IMG/VR virus record: IMGVR_UViG_3300018414_000011
Span: 1-45,845 of that record
DNA: 45,845 nucleotides
Direction: 5' to 3' (one strand)
Origin: a virus
Under the pieces are notes generated by a model, which did no database searches, was not told the origin of the DNA, and saw only the letters and a list, made by a program, of their open reading frames with translations. Made by a program: the position numbers and the translations under genes. Of the stretch, positions 1 through 8,173 are shown one piece after another (position 1 is the stretch's first letter; each line of letters opens with the position of its first letter).

Positions 1-1785
1 ACAGCAGTAACTCCAGCAGCTTGGACTCCTTCTCAATGGACTCTGATAACTCCAGCAGGAAGTACATCTGTTGCAGGTATTTTGCAAATATCAACTTCAA
101 CACCACTAGTAAATGGAACAGCTACAGCAGGTAATTCTGGAAAAGTTTCAGATGCTAGTCATGTACACCCTACAGACACAAGTAGAGCACCATTGTCCTC
201 TCCAGTGTTCACAGGAAATCCTACAGCACCTACTCCTGCATCTGGAGATAATTCTACAAGTGTCTCAACTACTGCATTTGTAGCTTCTGCAATATCTAAT
301 TTAGCTCCTGTAGCTTCTCCAGTGTTTACAGGAAATCCTAAATCTATTACACAGCCTATTAACGACAACAGCACTAACATAGCTACTACAGCTTATGCGG
401 ATCGTGTTGGAACAATAGTAATGAGTGCAGCTTCAAGTGGTGCAGCAGGAACAGCAGGTATTGTTCCAGCTCCAGCTAAAGGTTCTCAAACTATGTTTTT
501 AAGGGGTGATGCTACTTGGGCTTCTCCTCCTACAGCAGCGACAATGACAGGTGCAAATAGTGGAAATGCTGGTAGTTCTGGTATGGTTCCAACTCCTTTA
601 GCAGCTAATTATACATCATTCTTGCGTGGAGATGCAACTTGGCAATACCCTTCAAGTTTATATAATTCTGCTGGAAACCTTTTGTCTTTTGGTTCTAATG
701 GTGATGGCTACTTTTATGGTAGAACATTTTACTTAGCAGGTTCAAATACATCAAATTATGTTTCTACAGATGCCACATCAACTTATTTAGCTGGAGGTTC
801 ATCTTACGCTCAATTACAAAGTAGTGGAATTGCTTTGTTTGGTGGTAATATATCCTTAAATGCTGGGACTAATAATGATATTACAGTAAAAGCCTATAAT
901 CAATCTATGGGATTCACAGATGGAGCTAACAGTGGTTATGCATTAACATCTGTAAACAATTACACAAAAGTGATTGCAAACGAAGCTTCCAACGGCAATA
1001 CTTTTATCATATATTCTGGACTTTCTGGAGGAACTACCTCTCAAGCAGATCAAAGTTCTGTCAGAATGTGGTGTAGTCAAGGTCAAACTTCGTTAGAGTT
1101 AAATTGTAAACCTCCAACAATAGGTAATCAACTATACTCAAGATTCTTTTGTATGCCGGGAACGTTTGCTTGGAACATAAGTAATTACCAAATATTGAAC
1201 ATGACTTCTGCGTATGCTTATTTCGCAATTAATGTTCTTCCACAAACTGACAATACTTACACTCTTGGTACTATCGCAAATAGGTGGCAAGCAGTTTATG
1301 CGACTAATAGTGTTATACAAACTTCTGATGAGCGTTTTAAATCTAATATCAATGATATTGATGATAAAATGATTGATGTGTGGGGTTCTTACAATCCTTG
1401 GAAGCAATATGTATGGACTGATAGTTTAGATAAAAAAGGTGATAAAGCTCGATTATCATTTGGTATTACTGCACAGACTACAGAGAAAAAATTTGCAGAT
1501 GCTGGAATAGATATTAAATCTACTAAACTTTTACAATATGATGTTTGGGGAGAGTCAGAAGTAGATGAACCAAATCCTGATTTTGATCGTGAAAAAGGTG
1601 AATCTGAAGATAATCCAAGTATTATAAAAAGGGTAATACCTGCTGGAGATAGGTACTCAGTAGCATATAATAATGCTTTTGCTTTAGAGGCTGAATATAT
1701 GCGAAAACGAGTAGATAGATTAGAATCTGAAAATGCTGAATTAAAAGCAAGACTTGATAAAATTGAAGCTTTGCTTGCAAAGTAA
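1..1785 (+). CDS. Phage fibre protein with C-terminal peptidase S74 chaperone (5' end outside window)
   Basis: The frame is open from the first base, so the true start lies upstream; 594 residues are visible. The N-terminal half is Ser/Thr/Gly/Ala-rich with imperfect repeats: SPVFTGNP occurs twice, each followed by a TTA element, and FLRGDATW occurs twice. These are typical of phage fibre shafts. From about residue 440 it matches the intramolecular chaperone (peptidase S74) family. That domain trimerises the fibre and then cuts itself off; the Ser-Lys dyad is visible in SDERFK (Ser442, Lys447). The C-terminus is a coiled coil (VDRLESENAELKARLDKI), as usual for this domain. The gene lies upstream of the head-tail connector genes, so it may be a head or neck fibre rather than a distal tail fibre. 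The family call is firm; the location on the virion is inferred. Confidence 0.85.
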   Translation, partial: TAVTPAAWTPSQWTLITPAGSTSVAGILQISTSTPLVNGTATAGNSGKVSDASHVHPTDTSRAPLSSPVFTGNPTAPTPASGDNSTSVSTTAFVASAISNLAPVASPVFTGNPKSITQPINDNSTNIATTAYADRVGTIVMSAASSGAAGTAGIVPAPAKGSQTMFLRGDATWASPPTAATMTGANSGNAGSSGMVPTPLAANYTSFLRGDATWQYPSSLYNSAGNLLSFGSNGDGYFYGRTFYLAGSNTSNYVSTDATSTYLAGGSSYAQLQSSGIALFGGNISLNAGTNNDITVKAYNQSMGFTDGANSGYALTSVNNYTKVIANEASNGNTFIIYSGLSGGTTSQADQSSVRMWCSQGQTSLELNCKPPTIGNQLYSRFFCMPGTFAWNISNYQILNMTSAYAYFAINVLPQTDNTYTLGTIANRWQAVYATNSVIQTSDERFKSNINDIDDKMIDVWGSYNPWKQYVWTDSLDKKGDKARLSFGITAQTTEKKFADAGIDIKSTKLLQYDVWGESEVDEPNPDFDREKGESEDNPSIIKRVIPAGDRYSVAYNNAFALEAEYMRKRVDRLESENAELKARLDKIEALLAK

Positions 1786-1787
1786 TC

Positions 1788-1910
1788 TTCCTTGACAAAC
1801 AACTCTTAGTGTATAATACACCAACAGCTTCTTTGAGTATTGCTTCTGGTGCTAGTGGTTTATGGGGATATCAGCCTTACCAGAATGGTACAGCATTAGT
1901 GCAAGATTAA
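1788..1910 (+). pseudogene. Possible fibre-gene C-terminal remnant between two promoter-like boxes
   Basis: After the S74 fibre stop, another frame stays open to a TAA at 1908-1910. It reads through SIASGASGLWGYQPYQNGTA and ends ALVQD. The Gly/Ser/aromatic composition resembles the end of a virion protein, but there is no ATG and no ribosome site. It may be a leftover from fibre exchange, or chance coding in an intergenic region. The whole 1786-1956 gap holds this stretch plus the two promoter-like boxes. Confidence 0.25.
1792..1817 (+). promoter_or_regulatory. Promoter-like box, consensus hexamers but short spacer
   Basis: TTGACA at 1792-1797 and TATAAT at 1812-1817 are both perfect hexamers, but only 14 bp separate them, which is too short for a normal sigma70 promoter. 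The flanks CCTTGACAA and GTGTATAATA recur in the functional-looking copy at 1914-1942. It looks like a degenerate duplicate. Confidence 0.35.
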
Positions 1911-1913
1911 TCC

Positions 1914-1942
1914 TTGACAACCAGACTGTTTTGGTGTATAAT
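1914..1942 (+). promoter_or_regulatory. Perfect sigma70 promoter for the neck/tail genes
   Basis: TTGACA (1914-1919), 17-bp spacer, TATAAT (1937-1942), reading rightward. The start codon of the connector gene is only 15 bp past the -10 box, so that mRNA would have an almost absent leader; the main targets may be the genes further downstream. Confidence 0.8.
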
Positions 1943-1956
1943 ATAGGAAATTTAAT

Positions 1957-2361
1957 ATGGCTTCTGACGCTGCAAAGATTATTGCAAACATAAAGCAAAA
2001 ACTGAATGATCGTACTAACGATTGTATCCAACAAGCTTTCACAGAAGTTGTAAATCGAAATGTCGTACTGAAAGGAGCTATGATTGATTCATGGTTTCCT
2101 TCTATTGGTGAAGGCAGTTTAGACGCCACTGTCGGTATTCAGCTTGATAAAGCTGGCTACGACTCCTTAGTACGCATTCAATATTATACAACACTTCCTG
2201 ATACATTCCTAGACCAAGATAACACAATCAATATGTCAAATAATCTTGAATACGCCTATGGAATTGAATTTGAAAACAAATCCACACAAGCCCCAAACGG
2301 TACAGCAAGGGATGCTATTAGGGATGTAGCAGAAAGAATTAACGTGGAGGAAAGTAGATAA
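1957..2361 (+). CDS. Head-tail connector / tail completion protein (HK97 gp10-like)
   Basis: 134 aa. An N-terminal helical part is followed by a pattern common in small neck and tail-completion proteins of long-tailed phages: AYGIEFENKSTQAPNGTARD, close to the 'Y..E..HS.QAP.G..R' signature of the HK97 gp10-like family. Such proteins sit at the head-tail junction. The position just before the tail terminator fits. The ATG lies 15 bp behind a perfect sigma70 -10 box, so the 5' leader from that promoter would be very short. The family call is from pattern recognition and the exact ring is inferred. Confidence 0.6.
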   Translation: MASDAAKIIANIKQKLNDRTNDCIQQAFTEVVNRNVVLKGAMIDSWFPSIGEGSLDATVGIQLDKAGYDSLVRIQYYTTLPDTFLDQDNTINMSNNLEYAYGIEFENKSTQAPNGTARDAIRDVAERINVEESR

Positions 2362-2363
2362 TA

Positions 2364-2762
2364 ATGACAATACGTGCAGACATTGAAAGTAGGCTTTTAA
2401 ACTTTGCTGCTGCTCAAACACCTCCTATTCCAGTATCTTTACAAGGAATTCCTTTTGTACGCCCTACATCTGGATACTACCTAGAACTATTCTTTATGCC
2501 ATCTTCAACAATCAATGTTGAATTGTCTGGACATCATATCAGACAACGAGGGATGGTGCAAATAAATTGTTGGGTAATGGATGGAAAAGGTTCAGGTGCT
2601 TTGGAGCGATTAGCAGATCAAGTGGCAGCATTATATCCTGTATCTCCTATTATGGGAAATACAATAATCACAAAATATCCGGCAACAGGGGTTCATAGAA
2701 TTGATTCTCAATGGCGCTCTGTCCCTGTATATGTCCAATATAGACAAGAACAAATTGTCTAG
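2364..2762 (+). CDS. Tail terminator protein (lambda gpU-like / DUF4128-like)
   Basis: 132 aa, starting 2 nt after the connector stop. It begins with a short helix (IRADIESRLLNF), then a strand-rich core with GIPFVRPTSGYYLELFFMP and RQRGMVQINCWVMDGKGSG. This layout is typical of DUF4128/gpU-like tail terminators, which cap the tail tube as a hexameric ring when the tape-measure length is reached and then join to the head. Its place between the connector and the tube protein matches lambda-like order. Confidence 0.75.
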   Translation: MTIRADIESRLLNFAAAQTPPIPVSLQGIPFVRPTSGYYLELFFMPSSTINVELSGHHIRQRGMVQINCWVMDGKGSGALERLADQVAALYPVSPIMGNTIITKYPATGVHRIDSQWRSVPVYVQYRQEQIV

Positions 2763-2784
2763 TGTAGCACAATAATCTTTCAAC

Positions 2785-2799
2785 GTAGGTTTGTCCTAC
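2785..2799 (+). other. Small hairpin in the leader before the next gene
   Basis: GTAGG, a 5-nt loop and CCTAC form a short hairpin 5' of the AAAAAGGAAATAAATA ribosome site of the gene at 2821. No U run follows, so it is not a terminator; it could stabilise or process the mRNA. Outer bases 2763-2768 and 2795-2800 (GTGTAG/CTACAC) can pair alternatively. Confidence 0.35.
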
Positions 2800-2820
2800 A
2801 CAATAAAAAGGAAATAAATA

Positions 2821-3168
2821 ATGGCAACAATTGTCGCAACAACTATTAACAAAGCTGCACCTTATACTGTAACCACTACTACAATGACATCCTCAGATAC
2901 ATTGACGTATGTGTCTGGTAACGGTCAAATTCTTATCACAGAGAATACCACTGGCTCACCTGTAACATACACTATTACAGGCTCTGGTGCAACAATTATT
3001 TCTCCTACAGGTTATGGTGGTTCTATTTCTGTAGCTGGTGGGAAGGCTATCACAGTAGGTGCAAATGCAACAGTACATACCCATTTGGATGCAATCTCTG
3101 CATTCTTGGCTGGCACAATCACTATTACAGGCGGCACTGGCTTGGTTGCTCGTTTGTTGAACAACTAA
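2821..3168 (+). CDS. Small Ser/Thr/Gly-rich virion protein
   Basis: 115 aa, strongly enriched in Thr, Ser, Gly and Val and nearly free of charged residues. Alternating beta-strand segments (TYTITGSGATIIS, GKAITVGANATVH) suggest a small beta-sandwich. It lies between the tail terminator and the tube protein, has its own leader and a good ribosome site (AAAAGGAAATAAATA then ATG), and its end GTITITGGTG recalls small decoration or tail-tube accessory proteins. No family is assigned; a structural role is inferred from composition and position. Confidence 0.5.
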   Translation: MATIVATTINKAAPYTVTTTTMTSSDTLTYVSGNGQILITENTTGSPVTYTITGSGATIISPTGYGGSISVAGGKAITVGANATVHTHLDAISAFLAGTITITGGTGLVARLLNN

Positions 3169-3186
3169 TATTAAAGGAAATTTATT

Positions 3187-3618
3187 ATGATTCAATCCGG
3201 CGCAGGAACCATTATCAGCATCGCTGGCCTTCCAGCTACATACGATTTAACAGGCTTTGGTGCTCTAACTTTTACCCCTATTGGTGAAGTTGTTGACCTG
3301 CCAGCCTTCGGTCAAGACTACACAGAAATCAAAGTATTGTCACTAGGTAATCGTCAAGTTCGTAAATTGAAAGGTTCTTATGACAATGGTAATTTGGCTC
3401 TGAAGATTAACTTCGACGGCGCAGATTCAGGTCAAGCAGCAGTATTGGCAGCTTCCACTTCTGACTCTGCTTACTCTTTCAAGATTGTTATGCAACAAGG
3501 CCAAATCCGCTACTTCACAGCTTTGGTTATGTCTGACATGCTGAATATTGGTAACGTAGACAGCATTGTTCAATCTGAAGTTAAGCTCGGTATTAACGGC
3601 GCTATTCTGTCGGCGTAA
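3187..3618 (+). CDS. Major tail (tube) protein
   Basis: 143 aa. It carries the fingerprint of small siphophage tube proteins of the lambda gpV N-domain type: FTPIGEVVDLPAFGQDYTEI, then a KGSYDNG turn, a DSGQAAVLAAS helix, and YSFKIVMQQG near the C-terminus. Hexamers stack to form the tail tube around the tape measure. Codon use here is less AT-biased than in its neighbours, as expected for a very abundant protein, and a terminator-like hairpin follows at once. There is no sheath gene nearby, so the tail is non-contractile. Confidence 0.85.
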   Translation: MIQSGAGTIISIAGLPATYDLTGFGALTFTPIGEVVDLPAFGQDYTEIKVLSLGNRQVRKLKGSYDNGNLALKINFDGADSGQAAVLAASTSDSAYSFKIVMQQGQIRYFTALVMSDMLNIGNVDSIVQSEVKLGINGAILSA

Positions 3619-3625
3619 TACACTT

Positions 3626-3647
3626 GAGGGCTTCACAGCCCTCTTTT
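3626..3647 (+). terminator. Rho-independent terminator/attenuator after the tube gene
   Basis: GAGGGCT, TCAC loop, AGCCCTC, then TTTT: a perfect 7-bp GC-rich stem 8 nt after the tube stop. It probably lowers transcription into the chaperone and tape-measure genes, which are needed in smaller amounts. A second weaker hairpin (ACAAGC/GCTTGT, 3677-3694) follows before the next ribosome site. Confidence 0.8.
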
Positions 3648-3715
3648 CATTTCTACATACATAAATTAATCATAAAACAAGCAACATAGCTTGTCAACCC
3701 TTAAAAGGAAATAAT

Positions 3716-4117
3716 ATGTTATTCAACCTCTCAGAACTGGCTTTAGAAGAATCCGCACAAGTACAATTGAAACATCCAGCAACAGGCGAACTCCTGTTCG
3801 CTGACAAAGAGAAAACTCAGATTGTTGGCATTGAAATCGAAGGTGAAGCTTCTGCTTCCTATCGTGCTGCAATTGATGCTCGTTCTCGTAAATATCTTGC
3901 CTTGAAGGGTAAGAGTATGACTCCAGAGGATATTCGTCAAAATGATGTTGACCTGTTTGCAGCTTTGTCTATCAGAGGAATTAACTTCTCCTATAATGGT
4001 AAAGAACTTGCTACAGAGGAAGATTTCCGAGAATTGTATCAAGACCCTAAGTATCTGTGGGTAAATAAACAAATTGATGCAGCTATTGGAGATATCAGCA
4101 ATTTTTTGAAACAATAA
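3716..4117 (+). CDS. Tail assembly chaperone (lambda gpG-like)
   Basis: 133 aa, soluble, acidic and mainly helical, located between the tube and tape-measure genes as in lambda. It includes a BON-like stretch of short strands (VQLKHPATGELLF, IVGIEIEGEASASYRAAI), then helices with SIRGINFSYNGKELATEED and FRELYQDPKYLWVNKQIDAAI, matching the common siphophage tail chaperone family. The chaperone coats the hydrophobic tape measure and recruits tube subunits. The ribosome site is AAAAGGAAATAAT. A -1 slippery site sits near its 3' end and would give a longer G-T fusion. Confidence 0.8.
   Translation: MLFNLSELALEESAQVQLKHPATGELLFADKEKTQIVGIEIEGEASASYRAAIDARSRKYLALKGKSMTPEDIRQNDVDLFAALSIRGINFSYNGKELATEEDFRELYQDPKYLWVNKQIDAAIGDISNFLKQ
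4102..4108 (+). other. Programmed -1 ribosomal frameshift site (G to GT)
   Basis: T TTT TTG in the chaperone frame is an X-XXY-YYZ slippery heptamer. After a -1 slip the frame continues GAA ACA ATA without any stop into the downstream frame, which remains open to 4584. That downstream frame has no ATG or ribosome site of its own at its beginning. Position and arrangement match the conserved lambda G/GT frameshift. Confidence 0.8.
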
Positions 4118-4584
4118 ATTCCAATTTAGTTTTGTACATGAGGCAACTTGCATATTATCATGCAGTGCCTTCTGGAAGTGAGAAAGCAAGAATAGAGACT
4201 GTCATGCGAGACATTAATGACAACCCTATTCTTGACCTTCCTAAAATTGGAAAAGAAATTTATCTTGTTTCATTATTGTATTCAGCAGGAACACATGCTC
4301 AGACTGGAAATGGAATTGTTGGCCTATCTTGGCAAGAGATTAAAGCATGGCAAGAAGTAACAGGATTTGGACTCTATTCTTGGGAGCTTCAGATAATCAA
4401 AGAGATGAGCAGAGCATATGCAACTGAGTATTATCAAGCATGTCAGAAAGGTGCAGAACCTCCATATTCAAGAGTTAAAAATATAAGAGAAAAACGGAAA
4501 CAAGTGAGTGACGCAACTCTGGAATTGTTTGATAAGATTATAAAAATACAAGAGGATAAAGAATGTCTGACCAAATCAATTTAG
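4108..4584 (+). CDS. GT extension of the tail assembly chaperone (made by -1 frameshift)
   Basis: This frame encodes 158 residues fused to the first 131 of the chaperone, giving a G-T protein of about 289 aa. It has no convincing start of its own; the first possible start is a TTG at 4132 without a Shine-Dalgarno. The helical sequence (MRQLAYYHAVPSGSEKARIE, SWQEIKAWQEVTGFGLYSWE) resembles T-domains and their 'tail length/assembly' relatives. In lambda the T part binds the tape measure while the G part spirals around it. The 3' end overlaps the tape-measure start by 22 nt. Confidence 0.75.
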   Translation, partial: ETINSNLVLYMRQLAYYHAVPSGSEKARIETVMRDINDNPILDLPKIGKEIYLVSLLYSAGTHAQTGNGIVGLSWQEIKAWQEVTGFGLYSWELQIIKEMSRAYATEYYQACQKGAEPPYSRVKNIREKRKQVSDATLELFDKIIKIQEDKECLTKSI

Positions 4585-7500
4585 TCGTATCAGCAAAATC
4601 AGATGGTATTAAAGATTTATCCAAAGATTTAGATGCTATTGTAAAATCAGCAGATGATGCTATAGAGTCTACAACAAAACTCGCAAAATCTGCTGATTCA
4701 CTTTCAAGTTCTACAACAAAAGCTTCCGATCAAGCTGCTGCTTATCTGCAAAAGATTACAACTCAAGCTGAAACAATGGGACAAAGCTCTGAGTACACAA
4801 TGTCTTATATTGCTGCTCTCAAAGGAGCAGATGAAGCTCAGAGAGTGACAGCAGCTTCAATTGGTGCTCAGATAGATGCTTATAGAGCTTTGAATAGCGC
4901 TCAGACAGAAGCTATTGCAATGAATAACTCTTTGACAGCTTCCCAACAAAGAATGGCTGCCACAGCTACAGCCGATATTTGGATGGCTGAAGATGCTGCA
5001 ATTAAAGCTAAAATACGTGACACAGAGTTGGCTGTAGCTGCTCAAAAGAAACTTACAGCAGCACAAGAACAAGCTAAGCACTCCAGCACAGTAGCAGCTT
5101 GGATGTCTGAAAACAAAGAAATACAAGCTAATGCGAAGATGCTGAAACAAGCCTCTGCTGAGCAAGATGCTTATAACAAGCTCTTGAAGAAGAGAACAGA
5201 TGCTGCTACAGTCTCTCGCTGGCAAGAAGAATTAAACGCTACAAAAGCTCAAGAATCTGCCGAACGCTCTCTGATAAAAGCAGAACAAGATTATATCAAG
5301 TCTTTATCTGAACGTGCCGCTAAGACAGCACAAACTACAGAAGCTTCCGCAGCAGCTATTGCAAAACAGCGTGGATATTCTGAAGCTACAATTGAACAAG
5401 CTAAGAAGTTAGGTAAAGTAATTGATGAACAAGAGCACAACCGACTCCACGGTGTAAAAGAGTTTGATGCTTCTATTCTTCGTTCTGGTGGTGTTACGCG
5501 GGAATACATGGTGTTGTTGCATGAGTTGTACCAAGGTAATATCTCAAGGTTATCTGGTTCTATGATGGTGTTGGCAGAGCGCACAAATTTTACACAATAT
5601 ATTTTTAGTGCTGCTGGCTTGGCAGTAGGTGGTGCAGCAGCAGCGGTAGCTATGTTAGTTTTCGAGATGGCGAAAGCACACGCTCAAACTGAGGCTTTTA
5701 ATAATGGTGTGAAACTCACCAGTGGATATGCAGGATTGACGGCAGATAACCTTAATAAAATGTCTGAGAGCCTGGCTACAACACATACTCCTCTGAATGA
5801 GACTAGAAAGATGTTGACATCTCTAGCTACTGCTGGTCAATTCACAGGCGGAGAATTGAAGGCAGTTGGAGAAGCCTCTATTAAATTAGGTCATTTGACA
5901 GGACAAACTGCTGAAGAAGCTTCTAAAGCATTTGATGGGATGAAGAAGGATGTAACCTCATGGGCAACAAATGCTGATGAAAAATATCACTTCTTATCCA
6001 TCTTAGATACACAGAGAATTCAAGAATTACAAGAAGTAGGAAGAAATTCTGAAGCATTGATGCTTGTGATGGATAGGATGAATAATGCTCTTGACGGACA
6101 AAAAGAGCACGTTACAATTCTTGGGGGTATTTGGCAGGGTCTTGGTATTATTTATTCTGAGGTAGACACTAAGCTACAAAAACTTTTCTCTGATGAGACA
6201 AAAGGTGAAAAGGTTACAAAAGAAATTGCTGCTCTGAATAAATTAAAAGCTCGTCTTGTTGAGCAGCAAACAACACCACATGATGACAAAGACGCTGCTT
6301 CTCGTGTTGAGCAAAGAATTAGAGAGGCCATCAAGAAGCAGCGAGAAGTTGTTAAATCTGCCATTGACAGTGCCAACAAAGAAGAAATTGATGCTGCTAA
6401 AAAACAAGAGTACGATTTATTACAGCAAAAAGGGAATGCTGCTCAAGCGATATGGATAGCCGAAGAAAAAGCAAATCGCACTGCCAAAGATCAGCGAGAG
6501 CATTATGCTGAAGATACCCGCAGAGAGGCTGAAGAAATCAATGCTGCTAGGATAGCTGCTGGAAGCAAGAAGCTTATTACTGAAGCAGAAATTCAGAAAA
6601 AGCTTGATGATTTTAACGAGAAGCATAAAGATAAAAAAGCTCCTTCAACTCGCAGAGAAGATACTGACAAGTATCGTGCAGAACTGAATAAGATAATTGG
6701 TGTTATAGCGGAAGCAGAAGATCAATATAATGATGTTATTGCTGATCTTAATACAAAGTTTAAGACCCAAGAAATCAGTAAGTTTGAAGTTATTTCAAAA
6801 ACTGCTGAAGCTGAAAAAGCTAGACATGCTGAAAAAATAATTCAGATTCAGAAAGAGATTGATTTATCCGGTAAGCAAAAACTTGAAGAAAAAGAAGTTG
6901 AGAAATTTAACAACGATCTTGCTAAAGAGAAACGAGCACTGGCAAGAGCAAATGTTCAAGAACAGCAACAAGTAGCTGTAGAATCTCACAAGATTGATAA
7001 AGAGATTACACAGTTTAAAATTAAAGAGCTTGACGCTCAAGGCAGGTATGCTGAGGCTGCTAGAATTAAAAACATTGTAGACCATCAAGAAGAACTTGAT
7101 CTGTTGAAAACTGACATGGAGGCCCTTGAAAAGCTCCGTATGAAAGCTTTCACAGAGCATGATGACGAAGGTGTTGAGCGAATCAATACTCTCTTAGACT
7201 TGATGAAGCAGAAGATTAATGCTATCAATAAGACAGGTTTAGAGCTTGTCAGTGAAGCAGAATTCAAGCAAATCAAAGAAATTGAAAAGATTCTTGAACG
7301 TTCTTATGGTAAGAATTCTATTGGTGCTGATTCTGTTAAAAAGCAAGAATTAACGTCTAAATATGAAGAAGATGTTAAGAGAATAAATGCTGTAGATGTG
7401 TTGAAAGACCCTGTTATCAAAGGTGAAGAAGCTCGCAAGAAGATTCTGAAAGATTTGGAAGTACAGCATGCTAAGGACTTGAATCAAGTAGACCAAGACA

Positions 7501-8171
7501 GATTGAAAACGCAGTTAGATTACGCACAGTCTACTGCTGATTCTTTAGTAACTATTTCACAAGGATTATTTGGCAAGCAATCTGGAATTGCTAAAGCGAT
7601 GTTTGCTGCCGATAAAGCGATTGCAATTGCAAGAGCCGTAATGAACATTGAAGTAGCTATGTCGGAAGCATGGAAACTCCCTTTTCCTGCTAATTTAGCA
7701 GCTATTGCTGATGTAGCCGCAGGAACAGCTAATATCGTGTCCAGCATCCAAGCTGTTAAAGGATATGAAATAGGTGGATACACAGGTGATGGTGGAACTT
7801 CTCAAGTTGCCGGCGTAGTGCATGGGCAAGAGTTTGTGGTTAATGCTGAAGGCACTCGTAAGAATAGAGCTATGCTAGAGGCTATGAACAGTGGACAGTC
7901 TATTGCTCCAATTATAGCACCTCAATTTGCTGCTCGTTCAGCAGGAGGAACAGAAGGTTCTGGTATTAAAGTTCACGTAGAAAATCACGGAACAGATATA
8001 CAAGTGATGCCGTTATCTGAAGGTGAAGTTCGTATTATAGCTAAACAGATAGCTTCTTCAGAGGTGAAGAAACAAACTCCAAGTATTGTAGCAGGTCAAT
8101 TAGGTTATGCCAATAGTTCTATTTCAAAGGCATTAGGAAGAAGTACTCAAACACAGCGTAGAAGGGATTAA
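4563..8171 (+). CDS. Tail tape measure protein
   Basis: 1,202 aa, the longest gene here. The N-terminal 300 residues and the 420-1000 region are Ala/Lys/Glu-rich coiled coil. Residues about 313-341 (REYMVLLHELYQGN, RLSGSMMVLAER) match the prophage tape-measure domain (TMP_2 type), followed by a hydrophobic Ala/Gly-rich segment at about 345-370 that probably enters the host membrane. The C-terminal region with FAADKAIAIARAVMNIEVAM and GGYTGDGGTSQVAGVVHGQE matches lambda gpH-type C-terminal domains. It sets tail length and helps DNA cross the envelope. At roughly 1.5 angstrom per residue the tail would be near 180 nm (inference). Ribosome site AGAGGA lies inside the preceding gene. Confidence 0.93.
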   Translation: MSDQINLVVSAKSDGIKDLSKDLDAIVKSADDAIESTTKLAKSADSLSSSTTKASDQAAAYLQKITTQAETMGQSSEYTMSYIAALKGADEAQRVTAASIGAQIDAYRALNSAQTEAIAMNNSLTASQQRMAATATADIWMAEDAAIKAKIRDTELAVAAQKKLTAAQEQAKHSSTVAAWMSENKEIQANAKMLKQASAEQDAYNKLLKKRTDAATVSRWQEELNATKAQESAERSLIKAEQDYIKSLSERAAKTAQTTEASAAAIAKQRGYSEATIEQAKKLGKVIDEQEHNRLHGVKEFDASILRSGGVTREYMVLLHELYQGNISRLSGSMMVLAERTNFTQYIFSAAGLAVGGAAAAVAMLVFEMAKAHAQTEAFNNGVKLTSGYAGLTADNLNKMSESLATTHTPLNETRKMLTSLATAGQFTGGELKAVGEASIKLGHLTGQTAEEASKAFDGMKKDVTSWATNADEKYHFLSILDTQRIQELQEVGRNSEALMLVMDRMNNALDGQKEHVTILGGIWQGLGIIYSEVDTKLQKLFSDETKGEKVTKEIAALNKLKARLVEQQTTPHDDKDAASRVEQRIREAIKKQREVVKSAIDSANKEEIDAAKKQEYDLLQQKGNAAQAIWIAEEKANRTAKDQREHYAEDTRREAEEINAARIAAGSKKLITEAEIQKKLDDFNEKHKDKKAPSTRREDTDKYRAELNKIIGVIAEAEDQYNDVIADLNTKFKTQEISKFEVISKTAEAEKARHAEKIIQIQKEIDLSGKQKLEEKEVEKFNNDLAKEKRALARANVQEQQQVAVESHKIDKEITQFKIKELDAQGRYAEAARIKNIVDHQEELDLLKTDMEALEKLRMKAFTEHDDEGVERINTLLDLMKQKINAINKTGLELVSEAEFKQIKEIEKILERSYGKNSIGADSVKKQELTSKYEEDVKRINAVDVLKDPVIKGEEARKKILKDLEVQHAKDLNQVDQDRLKTQLDYAQSTADSLVTISQGLFGKQSGIAKAMFAADKAIAIARAVMNIEVAMSEAWKLPFPANLAAIADVAAGTANIVSSIQAVKGYEIGGYTGDGGTSQVAGVVHGQEFVVNAEGTRKNRAMLEAMNSGQSIAPIIAPQFAARSAGGTEGSGIKVHVENHGTDIQVMPLSEGEVRIIAKQIASSEVKKQTPSIVAGQLGYANSSISKALGRSTQTQRRRD

Positions 8172-8173
8172 AT

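Noticed and set aside
1389-1802. 137-aa minus-strand frame opposite the S74 domain
   Set aside because: Mirror of a conserved chaperone domain; Ser/Leu-rich antisense shadow.
3743-4189. 148-aa minus-strand frame opposite the tail chaperone
   Set aside because: Antisense to a well-supported gene with its own ribosome site and family match; Cys/Ser-rich shadow composition and no ribosome site.
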